NCBI GenBank assembly: GCA_003550305.1 | Contig: QKYT01000152.1 | Location: 48,811 to 79,120, forward strand | From: Glomus cerebriforme | Taxonomy: Eukaryota > Glomeromycota > Glomeromycetes > Glomerales > Glomeraceae | Length of the DNA: 30,310 nt | Direction of reading: 5' to 3' | Part shown: in pieces, positions 9,933 to 19,341 of the stretch | Numbering within the stretch: position 1 is the stretch's first letter | How the letters are laid out: each line of letters begins with the position of its first letter | Notes under the pieces: model-generated | The model's database searches: none | The model's input: the letters and a program-made list of their open reading frames with translations, nothing else | Told to the model about the DNA's origin: nothing | Position numbers and translations under genes: made by a program

Positions 9933-11519
9933 ATGGAGGGGAAATATCTCAGTGACGATGTATTTGAACAAATAAAAGATTTTATATATTGGAAATTAAC
10001 TGAAGAACAAAAATTGTTAATTGAGAAACTAATATTAAATGAAGAATTAAAAAAACGTTATAAAAAATATGGTTTATGTGAAGAATGTAAACAACCTAAA
10101 ACTGATAATGATTGGTGTAATGTATGTAACGCAAAACATTTTCAACAAAATTTCAAAAATTGGACTAGTGGTAATGATGATATTGACAAATTTATTCAAG
10201 ATACTCAGCTACCAGCAACTAATTATTATAAAGTATTAGAGTGGATACCTTATGATANATTTTATGATATTGAATATATTGCAAAAGGCGGGTTTGGCAA
10301 AGTGTATAAAGCAAATTGGATTGATGGACATATATGGAATTTGAATAATGGAAATCAAAATTGGGAACGAGATTATCCTAATAAGGAAGTAGCACTGAAA
10401 AGTTTAAATAATTCAAAAAATGTTANATTAGAATTTATCAATGAGGTATAAATTAATTTATCATTTAATGAAATTTTGAAATATTATTTTTACTAATGTA
10501 NNNNNNNNNNNNNNNNNNNNNNNNNNNNNNNNNNNNNNNNNNNNNNNNNNNNNNNNNNNNNNNNNNNNNNNNNNNNNNNNNNNNNNNNNNNNNNNNNNNN
10601 NNNNNNNNNNNNNNNNNNNNNNNNNNNNNNNNNNNNNNNNNNNNNNNNNNNNNNNNNNNNNNNNNNNNNNNNNNNNNNNNNNNNNNNNNNNNNNNNNNNN
10701 NNNNNNNNNNNNNNNNNNNNNNNNNNNNNNNNNNNNNNNNNNNNNNNNNNNNNNNNNNNNNNNNNNNNNNNNNNNNNNNNNNNNNNNNNNNNNNNNNNNN
10801 NNNNNNNNNNNNNNNNNNNNNNNNNNNNNNNNNNNNNNNNNNNNNNNNNNNNNNNNNNNNNNNNNNNNNNNNNNNNNNNNNNNNNNNNNNNNNNNNNNNN
10901 NNNNNNNNNNNNNNNNNNNNNNNNNNNNNNNNNNNNNNNNNNNNNNNNNNNNNNNNNNNNNNNNNNNNNNNNNNNNNNNNNNNNNNNNNNNNNNNNNNNN
11001 NNNNNNNNNNNNNNNNNNNNNNNNNNNNNNNNNNNNNNNNNNNNNNNNNNNNNNNNNNNNNNNNNNNNNNNNNNNNNNNNNNNNNNNNNNNNNNNNNNNN
11101 NNNNNNNNNNNNNNNNNNNNNNNNNNNNNNNNNNNNNNNNNNNNNNNNNNNNNNNNNNNNNNNNNNNNNNNNNNNNNNNNNNNNNNNNNNNNNNNNNNNN
11201 NNNNNNNNNNNNNNNNNNNNNNNNNNNNNNNNNNNNNNNNNNNNNNNNNNNNNNNNNNNNNNNNNNNNNNNNNNNNNNNNNNNNNNNNNNNNNNNNNNNN
11301 NNNNNNNNNNNNNNNNNNNNNNNNNNNNNNNNNNNNNNNNNNNNNNNNNNNNNNNNNNNNNNNNNNNNNNNNNNNNNNNNNNNNNNNNNNNNNNNNNNNN
11401 NNNNNNNNNNNNNNNNNNNNNNNNNNNNNNNNNNNNNNNNNNNNNNNNNNNNNNNNNNNNNNNNNNNNNNNNNNNNNNNNNNNNNNNTTTTAGATCAAAA
11501 TAATGAATCTAAAGGATAA
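9933..11519 (+). CDS. Zinc-ribbon protein kinase, interrupted by assembly gap
   Basis: Exon 1 (9933-10445) encodes 171 aa. A charged N-terminal segment comes first. Next is a four-Cys zinc ribbon (Cys49, Cys52, Cys62, Cys65: CEEC...CNVC), followed by the AKHFQQNFKNWTSGN linker typical of the expanded Rhizophagus kinase family. The start of a kinase domain follows: Gly-rich loop IAKGGFGKV (about 117-124) and the ATP-anchoring Lys156 in VALK. A GTATAA donor starts at 10446, after EFINE. The catalytic and activation segments fall in the 10501-11487 gap. The last exon (11494-11519) follows a TTTAG acceptor and ends QNNESKG, TAA. Joining the two ends into one gene is inferred from the identical last exon of the kinase gene at 1-529. 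Single undetermined bases lie at 10258 and 10426. Confidence 0.8.
10501..11487. other. Assembly gap (run of N)
   Basis: The run is 987 undetermined bases, beginning inside the first intron of the kinase gene and ending just before its last exon. Any ORF reported across it is meaningless. Confidence 1.
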
Positions 11520-11880
11520 AATTATCAATTTCTTAATTTGTATTTTTTTCATTCAAATCTTTTTTCCAAAATTATAATTTAAAATCTGCTTTTTATTGTA
11601 TATTTTATGCGAAATTGTAATTCAAAATAAAATTTATTTATTTATTTTATGATTATTAATTGCCATAACTGGACTAGTAAAGGTTGACAACCGATATTTA
11701 AGCTAGAAACCATTTTTTTTTTAAAAAAAAAAAAATCAGTATTTCACTTCTTTAAAAATTTTATTTATAACCAATAAAAAAAGTCTAACTTTTGAGTTCT
11801 GTTTCTTGTTAAAAGAATATTTGGTTCATCCATTTACTTTCTTAAACTGCTTTAATTTATTCACTTCTATATTTTCTATA

Positions 11881-12585
11881 GGGCGTTATTATTTGGCGAT
11901 GGCGACCCATGTTAAATCACGTGATTTATAAAATTTTTTGATTGGCTAATTTTATTCTAATTTTAGTTGACCGAACACATTCTGATAATTTGATATTTTT
12001 CAACTAAAATTTTAACGAAGTTATTTATTTATTTACAGAATTTTTTTACAACTTAATTTTATTTAACCAAGAAATACATTTTCAAAACTAAGTGAAAACA
12101 AAGAAGGAATTTAGATGGAAATAAAGGAGGAGAATGGGTGAAAAATATAGGCGAAAAGAATAGGTAAAAATAAAGGAGAATAAATCAAGCATTAAAATAA
12201 CCAAAGATCAAGAATGAAAATACATAAAAATAAAGAAGGAAGAATAAACGAGAATAAAGGAGAAGTATAAGTGAAAATAAGGAAAAAACAAAACAAAAAC
12301 AAAAAAAAAATGAAAAAAAAGAACAAAGCAAACCCCCAACCAAAAATAAAGAAAAAAAAAAGATTAGTTAAAGTAGTTAAATTAAAAAATACAACCAAAA
12401 AACACTATATACCTGAACTTATCATTTGTTAGAGTGTCAAACTTTGTTGTTAATGAAATTAATGAAAAAAAATAAAGCGAAAAAAAACTTGTGCTACAAA
12501 AAATAAATGATCAAATGTAAATTTTGATCAATTTTATTGGCTAATCATAGGGATCGTCAGGGCGATTCGGGTTGCCAACTATACT
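11881..12585. mobile_element. 705-bp insertion with 9-bp target duplication
   Basis: TTTTCTATA occurs at 11872-11880 and again at 12586-12594. Copy 1 of the duplicated block (near 868-885) has the same sequence once, uninterrupted. The inserted DNA starts GGGCGTTATTATTTGGCG and ends GTTGCCAACTATACT. The ends are at best weakly inverted, so the class is unclear; an 8-9-bp duplication would be compatible with hAT-like or other elements. It holds a 16-bp palindrome (11913-11928, with CACGTG at its centre), a 12-bp inverted repeat (11959-11970 with 12000-12011) and a long purine-rich tract. It encodes no recognisable protein. Confidence 0.7.
12075..12375 (+). repeat. Purine-rich tract with degenerate AATAAAGGAGAA words
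   Basis: About 300 bp of strongly purine-biased + strand, with repeated variants of GAAAATAAAGGAG and GAATAAAGGAGAA. It lies inside the 705-bp insertion. The minus-strand ORF over it (Phe/Leu-rich) reflects this composition and is not credible as a gene. Confidence 0.7.
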
Positions 12586-13117
12586 TTTTCTATATTTCAG
12601 TTTTCAAATATACTACTGTATACCTCTATACCTTTACCATAATTTTTTCCTTTAATAAGTAGTAATATAAAAGTAGGCTTTTTGGCCCATTTCGTCCAAA
12701 TGGTCTCAGGAGGTCGCCCTGGGTATCAAAAAATTTTTCATATGGCGTAATTTCAATGTAATTATACTTGTAACCTTAAGAAAATAAATTTATCTTTTGA
12801 TTGTTATTTGCTCTGAAATCATTTGCTTCCTATTTGTTAAAAAAAAAATTTCGCTTTTGGTACAACAAATCCCGATCACATTTCCTAGATAACAATTTAT
12901 AATTACAAAAGTAGTCTTTTAGGAAGCATTTAGCCTACAAATTTACAGCAGATAAGTTTCGAAAATTGTGGTTCGCGTCTACTGAAAAATAAAAGTCTAG
13001 AAGCGCTTTTAGCTGAGTGCTCAAATTTAAAATCACTCACAATAATACAGTAGGTTCTGATCGCTTAGCCCTAAAAACAATTGCAAAATTCCATCATTGC
13101 GATCTAGGTTGGAAGAA

Positions 13118-13297
13118 ATGAAAATTAAAGATTGTTGGCGGATCAAAGAGGATACGATTGCTGAAATTGTTCAAAAGCTTCCATTAGAAGTTCTTGGTAA
13201 ATTCTGCTGGATAAATTGTACTTGGTACAAAGAAATCCGGTATGAGCTCTGAAGAAGGTGGAATGCTTGGCCTAAAAAAAGAAATTGTCAAATATAA
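13118..13297 (+). pseudogene. F-box-like fragment, interrupted by TGA
   Basis: The frame from ATG 13118 reads MKIKDCWRIKEDTIAEIVQ and then KLPLEVLGKFCWINCTWYKE. The LPLEVL...C...W spacing recalls an F-box helix pair. It ends at TGA 13250-13252 after 44 codons. The same frame continues for 14 codons as RRWNAWPKKRNCQI before TAA. A Trp codon in place of the TGA would give one continuous frame, but this is inference. The frame is also open upstream of the ATG, back to about 13057, so this could be an internal exon. No LRR body follows. I do not recognise the family with certainty. Confidence 0.35.
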
Positions 13298-13404
13298 TAT
13301 AAAACAAATAGAATTAGGATCCTCCTGGTTGATAGATCTCCCTAGTTATTGCAATATAATAGGAATTATTTTTTAAAATTCTTGTCGTTTACAAACAATT
13401 GATT

Positions 13405-13477
13405 TATATTTAGCCAAATATGGTCAATGCTCAATTCGAATTGCTGTTACTCATGTTACCATATTTGGCTAAATATA
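13405..13477. repeat. Perfect 20-bp inverted repeat (stem-loop)
   Basis: 13405-13424 (TATATTTAGCCAAATATGGT) is the exact reverse complement of 13458-13477. The 33-bp spacer contains a perfect 12-bp palindrome, CAATTCGAATTG (13432-13443). No target duplication was identified. Confidence 0.9.
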
Positions 13478-13657
13478 GCTGTGTCATCTTTTAAATTTAA
13501 AAAACATGTATTAATCATTTTAATCATTTTAATCATTTGATCTATCTTATTAGTCACGATGTATTCAGAAAGGTACCCTCTAACTTTTTCAGGTTTTCTC
13601 CAGAATTATTCCCAAAAAAGAATAAGACCATTTTTTCTTTCGCGTATAAATTAAACC

Positions 13658-14364
13658 ATGGAAAACATTAATAATAATCTCGATAATTTCCGTAGTAATT
13701 TGGTAAATTTGAAGTCAGAAAGCAAAATACATGTTGAAAAATTAGACATCAAGTTCAAAATCAAGAAAAAATTTATAGCGACTACTTAACTGGCCAAGAT
13801 TGAAAACAATGTTTAAGTAACTTTGAAGAACTAAGTAATAACTCAAAAGATATGCGCCAATTGATGAAAATCCAGGACAAGATGATCCAGGAAACCCTCT
13901 GCCTTACAGAAAACATATTAGCATCATTAGAAGATTCATCCAAAAATAACCAAATTTTATGTTATAATTATTGGGTCAAAACACTTATTGATACAATTAT
14001 AGTACCAGAGTTAGGCATGGATGATTGAAATACAATGTCTAATGTTTTTACAAGAAATATATCTCGAGATAATAATCCTCCTAAATTTTATGCAAATGAA
14101 CCCTTCTACCAGTTAAAGTAAGTTTTAAATGTTGTTAACATAATATCCTATGATATTTATAATTTGATCAAATTGAATAGGATGCGTAACGACAATTTTC
14201 ATATGAATACAAATTTACAAAATCTGGATGAAGCGAAACAACAACTTGAAATAATGGCATTTCCTGACCGTTTTGAATGCTTCAGGGAACCATTGAAAAA
14301 AGCTCTTGATGCTATTAAAATTCGGTGGAATAATGAGAGAGAACAAGATGTTGAATGGGATTAA
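13658..14364 (+). pseudogene. Broken coiled-coil-like gene, 2 exons
   Basis: The frame from ATG 13658 is Asn/Lys/Glu-rich and helical (MENINNNLDNFRSNLVNLKS...) and stops at 13787. A second frame opens at about 13738 and carries the rest: QNQEKIYSDYLTGQD, TGA (13801-13803), then a 74-codon helical stretch (from CLSNFEELSNN to IIVPELGMDD), TGA (14026-14028), then a segment ending FYANEPFYQLK. A consensus GTAAGT donor at 14118 and an AATAG acceptor at 14180 join this in frame to exon 14181-14364 (NLDEAKQQLEIMAFPDRFEC...), which ends at TAA. The shift lies near an A5 run (13737-13741). Both in-frame stops are TGA. I do not recognise the family. It could be a lineage-specific coiled-coil protein gene now inactive, or the assembly could contain errors. 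Confidence 0.55.
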
Positions 14365-14369
14365 ACTAT

Positions 14370-15735
14370 TCATGTCTTCGAATTGTTTCGTAAAAATCTT
14401 TGCGGGAGCAACAATACTTATCTGCTAATTGGTAGTTTTCTGTTTTTAGTAGTTGTTAACCATTGGCTTTAGTTATATTGGGTAATAAAGAATGCAAAAT
14501 AACACAATTTTATGTGAATCTGATTGGTTTAAATGTAAAATCATGTGATTTATTAGTTTGGTCGCTCAAATAAAAAAGTTCATATTACATCATCATATTC
14601 TAATCAATCGTAGATTATGTGACAAAAATGAACATACATTGACGTGTTTTTTGATCGTTCAGATTTTGATCGCAATATGTGATCAAAGAGTTGGCTGGTC
14701 ACTGATCGTGTAAAATTTTTGTTTTATCCAACCAGCCCTCTTGTTTTAAAATGTGATCAAACAAAAAACCACTTTTTTTTTCGTTCACAAAAATTCGGTT
14801 TACACAATCCCATCAGCCAATATTGTTTAATAAGTTAACAAACGGACGTGGTGTTACTAATATTGATCAATTGGTCAGATTTGTATTAAACTACATTTAA
14901 TCGAAAATTAGGATAAAATTCGAAAATATTTTATATCAAAAAAAAAAAAAAAATAATGATACTATTTTTTTTAGATAGCCTATATATGGTTTGGTTTCAA
15001 CCAATTAATTAAAACAATAGTGAATAATAATAATTATTATGGCACATAGTGACTTTCACGATGCTGTGCCAACAAATTTTTTTAAAGAAATCAAAAAAAA
15101 AAAGATAGTTTGTGCTTTAATAAAAGTATATAAAGTTTAATTTTAAATGCTTGTGTACTTTTTTGTGAGAAAAGAAAATGGTTTATCTTAAAAATAAAAA
15201 AAAATAAAGATTTTATTTTAGTTAATATAATACTACAGTGCTGTTTATAAGATTAATTCATGATTCGTATATAAAATAGTAAATTATACAATTTTATTTT
15301 CTACTACAGTACGATACAGATCACTAGCCTATTCCCCGCATCTTATTATTTTATTTTTTTTTTTAAAAAAAAGATTGGTTCCTTCCTTTAAAACTTTATT
15401 TTCTTTACCTAGACACATTTGGATGTTTTGGTTCGTCAGGATTTTATTTATAGAAACGCGGAAAGTATTTTGGGTGTTGAGTTTTCTTATTATCATTCGT
15501 AGTAAAATTATTATTATTTTCATTTTTTTCTAGATACTTTATCATAAATAAATAAATACATAGTGTATATATCTGATATTTCCTTCTTCAAACTCTTAAA
15601 ATTTTATTAAAACTAACATAACGACGATATCTAATAGTTTTAACAAACAAGTTTATTGTTTGAAAAGTTTAACAAAACACAAGCTTCTTAAAAAATATAG
15701 ATTTGGTAAGTAATTTCACTTCTTTGTTGTTTATT
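14370..15735. other. AT-rich intergenic DNA with small repeats
   Basis: I see no supported gene. 14500-14760 holds repeated TGTGATCAAA words (near 14676 and 14750) and an inverted pair, TTGGCTGGT (near 14692) with AACCAGCC (near 14729). It also holds AAATCATGTGATTT (near 14540), a near copy of the palindrome in the 11881 insertion. Runs of A/T occur near 14938 and 15355. Confidence 0.45.
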
Positions 15736-15739
15736 GGGT

Positions 15740-16145
15740 ATTTTTGCAGAGCAGCATGATGCTATGCGTGGGCGGGGGCATAGCATGCCTAGCCCGTGGC
15801 CAGATTCCCCTAACTATCCCTATCGTTATATCTAGGTATGAAGTGTTGCTCTGATCAAAAATCCTAGGTAGTGCATCAGTATTATCTGGGGTTTCTAACA
15901 AGTTACCCTGGATACATAGTAGTTCATTCCAGGATATATCTGGGGAAACTTGACAAAAATCCCGGGTAATCCATTCACCCAGGATAACTGTTTGAGATTT
16001 TTGATCGGAACGACGATTCATACCTACCCCTATCCTTATCCCTGACCCTATTTTTATTCGTTCTTGCTGCAGTCCCACGGTAGAGCTGGTTGGTTGTAGA
16101 ACGGCATGGTGTTATGTGAAGAAAGGAGCATAGTGTACTTCTAGT
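15740..16145. repeat. GC-rich palindromic island, possible small mobile element
   Basis: This ~400-bp block is clearly richer in G+C than its surroundings. It contains an inverted repeat with 31-bp arms (15833-15863 and 15996-16026, 26 of 31 positions complementary). It also contains an ungapped 39-bp direct repeat (15752-15790 and 16102-16140), in which 12 of 14 differences are transitions, and a small hairpin ATGCTATG/CATAGCAT at 15759-15786. A 115-codon minus-strand frame (16078-15731) crosses it, but I see no recognisable domain. The repeat structure argues for a mobile or foldback element rather than a gene. Confidence 0.5.
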
Positions 16146-16289
16146 AAGTCCAATATTGGTAAGGCCATAAACTCTACTTATAATTATTATACAATAGATG
16201 TAAAACGTTTTGACGTTGGGATATCATTCTAATATTAAATCAATAATATGAGGTCAACAAAAAGTTTAAAGAAATAATGATTTTTGTAA

Positions 16290-16427
16290 CTAATAATGCA
16301 TATTATTATAAAATTTCGGTTTGTAATTTAAATAATCCGGCAGATTTTGGTTCGTCTTTAGTTTTTCTTCATCTTCTTTAGCAAATACTTTATCGAATTT
16401 TTCATCATATGAAGAATCTGTATTCAT
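16290..16427 (-). CDS. Small acidic ORF or terminal exon, 45 aa
   Basis: The minus-strand frame from ATG 16427 reads MNTDSSYDEKFDKVFAKEDE, then EKLKTNQNLPDYLNYKPKF, and ends at TAG 16290-16292. The balanced charged composition looks more like protein than the surrounding low-complexity frames. The same frame is open upstream as LGRNYWSFK after a TGA. A neighbouring frame reads RIYDWEEITGHLR, so this may be a frameshifted remnant or the last exon of a decayed gene. I do not recognise it. Confidence 0.3.
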   Translation of the reverse strand: MNTDSSYDEKFDKVFAKEDEEKLKTNQNLPDYLNYKPKFYNNMHY

Positions 16428-16449
16428 CTTAAATGACCAGTAATTTCTT

Positions 16450-17580
16450 CCCAATCATAAATCCTTACCAAAGAGAAAAATAATATAAAATCTTGAATAA
16501 TTTAAAAGACTGAATGTGATTCGATAAAAAAAAAATCAAATTTGCATTAAATTTTATTTAAATAAAAAATGTTTTCTTTACGTTCACTGAATTTTTCATC
16601 AACAAAATTGTAAATAAACAACTTTATCAGCGTTCTTCATTCAATTCAGTTGCTAATGTTTTTCCTGATGAGTTGTTCGTATCGATATTTAGTTATCAAG
16701 GACTTTGTAATCCAAAGCTAATTTAAATACTGTATAACAACTAAAATTAATGCTACTTTATCATTCGATAAAAAAAAACATTATTTAAAATAATTCTTTC
16801 TTTACATGTTAAACCAAATGTTAGTGCCAACTTAAAATAATACACATTCTTTTAATTATGATTTACAACTTATTGATTATTAAAGTATGACTGAAAAAAG
16901 ACATTAATGATCATAAGGATCATAAAGAATTAAAGAATTTGGGTCCGATACGGACCAGCTTTACCCCGTAAGATCGATATAATTGTGGTCTTTGACCAAT
17001 GACTTTCATGAAGCATTTAGTTAAGAATGGATCAGATGTTCGAATATATACATATATTTAGACATTGTAAAAGTTTAATTGATTTTATGAGCAGAAGAAT
17101 AAAGAATATTCCCAAGCAAAATATTTTGGGGTCTTTTTTTTTTTTTTTTTTTTTGTTAATTTCTCGACTTCTTTCCCTTTCAATTTTTTATTAATTTTTA
17201 AATATAAAAGAAATACTCTTAGATGGAGTTAGATATTGTACGTCCATTCCGGATGGTGAACTGGAACTCGATTCGAATATGCATCAAGAGAAAATATTCT
17301 ATCGAATCCGAGGAAAAGTTAAAATGGTATAAGTGATGAATCTTTTATATATTTTTAGTAATGATGTAACTATTTAAGTTGCCATACGTAGTGCAATGTA
17401 CAACGCAAAACTTGTTAGTACATTTATGGTAGTTTATATATAAATACGTAAAACTGACTAATTTTCATTAAATTTTAACGATCTCCTAAAAAGTATATGT
17501 AACACACGCCAAACTTCTAGTCTGAGAGCACTTTTAATTATAAAAGGTTCTTGATTTGTGATTTTTTTTTTCCGCCTAAA
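16450..17580. other. Intergenic DNA upstream of the DUF7918-like gene
   Basis: No firm gene. A 37-codon frame at 17223-17336 (MELDIVRPFRMVNWNSIRIC...) has reasonable composition and could be an upstream exon or small ORF, but I cannot splice it convincingly to the gene at 17583. A T-run of about 20 lies at 17135-17155. Confidence 0.4.
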
Positions 17581-17582
17581 AA

Positions 17583-18975
17583 ATGTTTTTCCTAAAATAT
17601 GGTCTTGATATTCTAGTTGATGATGTTAGACTTTCAGAGTTCAGCGATCCCGTAAAAGATCGTAGAGAGGTTTTTTTTAATTATTATATATCATACATTC
17701 TTAACATATATGTATTAAAATATTTTCTTTCCTCTCTCTAAATAGTATGTTTCAACAAATCCTTCATACGTTCGTCATGATGCGGGCAAAAAAACTTATA
17801 GGTAATAAAAAAAAAAAATATAAAATAATATAATTTTTTTTTTGAATAATATAATCAAACCTTCTATATTTTATCTCCATAGTACTCTTAATTGGTTTGT
17901 ATCAGTACCTGAATCTGGATTGCATTTTTCTATCAAAATTTGGTCATTTGCTGCCACACGACAAAACCCAATTTTAGCTATTGTTTTTATTGATGGAATA
18001 AGTGATTATATTTTACATTTACTCGAATCTAATTCTGCTGAAAGAATTGATACCTTTACGGATAATAAGAAGAATTACTTTTTAAAATTTAATCCCACTT
18101 TATGGATAGATGGAAATGATTTGAGGAATGCCATGAATAGTTTATCTGAAAGTCACACTAAATATGGTGGAATGGGATGCGTTTCTGTTTACTTTTATAA
18201 GGCCGTAAGAGGTCTCAAATCTCCTGAAATACCCAATTATACTCTTCAGCAAATTCCTTTAATTGAAAATAAAGGATCAGTACATGGAATTAATTTATCA
18301 ACTACATTTGTTGAAAAACCTGGTTCACTAATTGGTCAAGCTCGTACGAAACCTTATATTGGTTGGAAGCCGGATGGAAAAGCTTTGGCTGTCCTACATC
18401 TTCATTATCGACCAACTTATTGGTTGAAGCTAAGTGAGATAATTCCAGAATCTTTATTTTCATATCAAAAATTAAATTGGTATCCCGAAAATACGGATCA
18501 AAAAAGCTCACATTTAACGACCCCACTCCATCCTATTAAAACAGAAAAACATACAGACTTATATCATCAGAGTTCTGATGTACATACTCCTCAAGATAAA
18601 ATATTCGATATAAATACGTTATATACTAAAAATTCGGATAGCAGCAATCTCCAAAAACAAAATTCGCAGGAAGGAAACATTAATAATACTATAGTAGCTG
18701 AAAGTAATGTCAAAACAGAAATTATAATAATTGATGATCCTGATGATGATAGGGGAGCTGAAAATAAAGGAAAAAATGCGCAGATGAATGCAGAAAAGTT
18801 TAATGCCGAATTAAATGGAAAAAGAATCAAAGATACAACACAGAATAAAAGTGATGAAAATATTATTCAGATTTCGGGGAAAAGGAAATATCATCAAGAG
18901 TTGGATGAAATCGTTGATTTATCAAAGAAAAAATCTCTTAAATGGGTTGCAATTAAATATGAAAAAAATTTTTGA
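17583..18975 (+). CDS. DUF7918-like protein with SUMO-interaction-like motif
   Basis: Three exons: 17583-17669, 17746-17801 and 17883-18975, giving 411 aa. Exon 1 starts MFLKYGLDILVDDVRLSEFS, exon 2 adds YVSTNPSYVRHDAGKKTY, and exon 3 adds the STLNWFVSVPESGLHFSIKI core. The 'short hydrophobic N-terminus, surface Glu/Asp turn, GxxFSI strand' layout resembles fungal DUF7918 proteins, whose function is unknown (family call from memory, moderate). The 5' donor is ambiguous: GTTTTT at 17670 or GTAAAA at 17652; both keep frame and differ by six residues. The last third is low-complexity and polar. It contains EIIIIDDPDDD (from about residue 327), the form of a SUMO-interacting motif, and basic clusters (GKRKYH, LSKKKSLK) that could serve nuclear import. 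AATAAA lies at 19019-19024. Confidence 0.75.
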
Positions 18976-19341
18976 TATTTCGACCATGTGATAAATATGT
19001 CATATGATTAGTACCGTAAATAAATAATTCTTTCTGTTAAAGTAGCTTTTTATATCTGATATCATATATAGTAAACTTTATTCAGCCTTTTGTCTTACGT
19101 ACTTTGGACTTATTTAATTTATGTCACCTGTCGTAACTTTTGTTAATGTAGATCTCTATGTACGCTAGATATTAGACTGAATATCATTAACGCCAGACCT
19201 ACCCAATAAATGTAGATTATGACGTAATCATCATTCAATCAAATTATATATAAAAGCATACGTTTTAACCTTAAACTTGTAAAATAATAAGCATCCAAAA
19301 AAATATAAAATATTTGAAAATTACCAATATAATAAATCGAA
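18976..19341. promoter_or_regulatory. Lipase upstream region: CCAAT, TGACGTAA, TATA-like box
   Basis: CCAAT at 19203-19207, TGACGTAA (CRE/ATF-like bZIP half-palindrome) at 19220-19227 and TATATAAAAG at 19247-19256 lie in order within 140 bp of the lipase start codon (19342). The spacing fits a fungal core promoter. Factor binding is inference. Confidence 0.45.

Larger units (their letters stand above)
11488..12660 (+). repeat. Duplicated kinase 3' end and downstream DNA, copy 2
   Basis: This is the counterpart of 488-1202, about 11 kb away in the same orientation. It is contiguous with copy 1 except for a 705-bp insertion (11881-12585) and the absence of the MITE. Similarity ends near TCCTTTAATAAGT at about 12660. 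Confidence 0.85.

Noticed and set aside
10496..11503. 335-codon ORF
   Set aside because: Almost entirely the N gap.
12192..12398. 68-codon Phe-rich minus-strand ORF
   Set aside because: Produced by the purine-rich tract.
15329..15523. 64-codon minus-strand ORF
   Set aside because: Lys/Asn/Ile-rich without motifs and crosses long homopolymers; no support.
18302..18830. Minus-strand ORFs inside the DUF7918-like gene
   Set aside because: Shadows of the + strand coding sequence.
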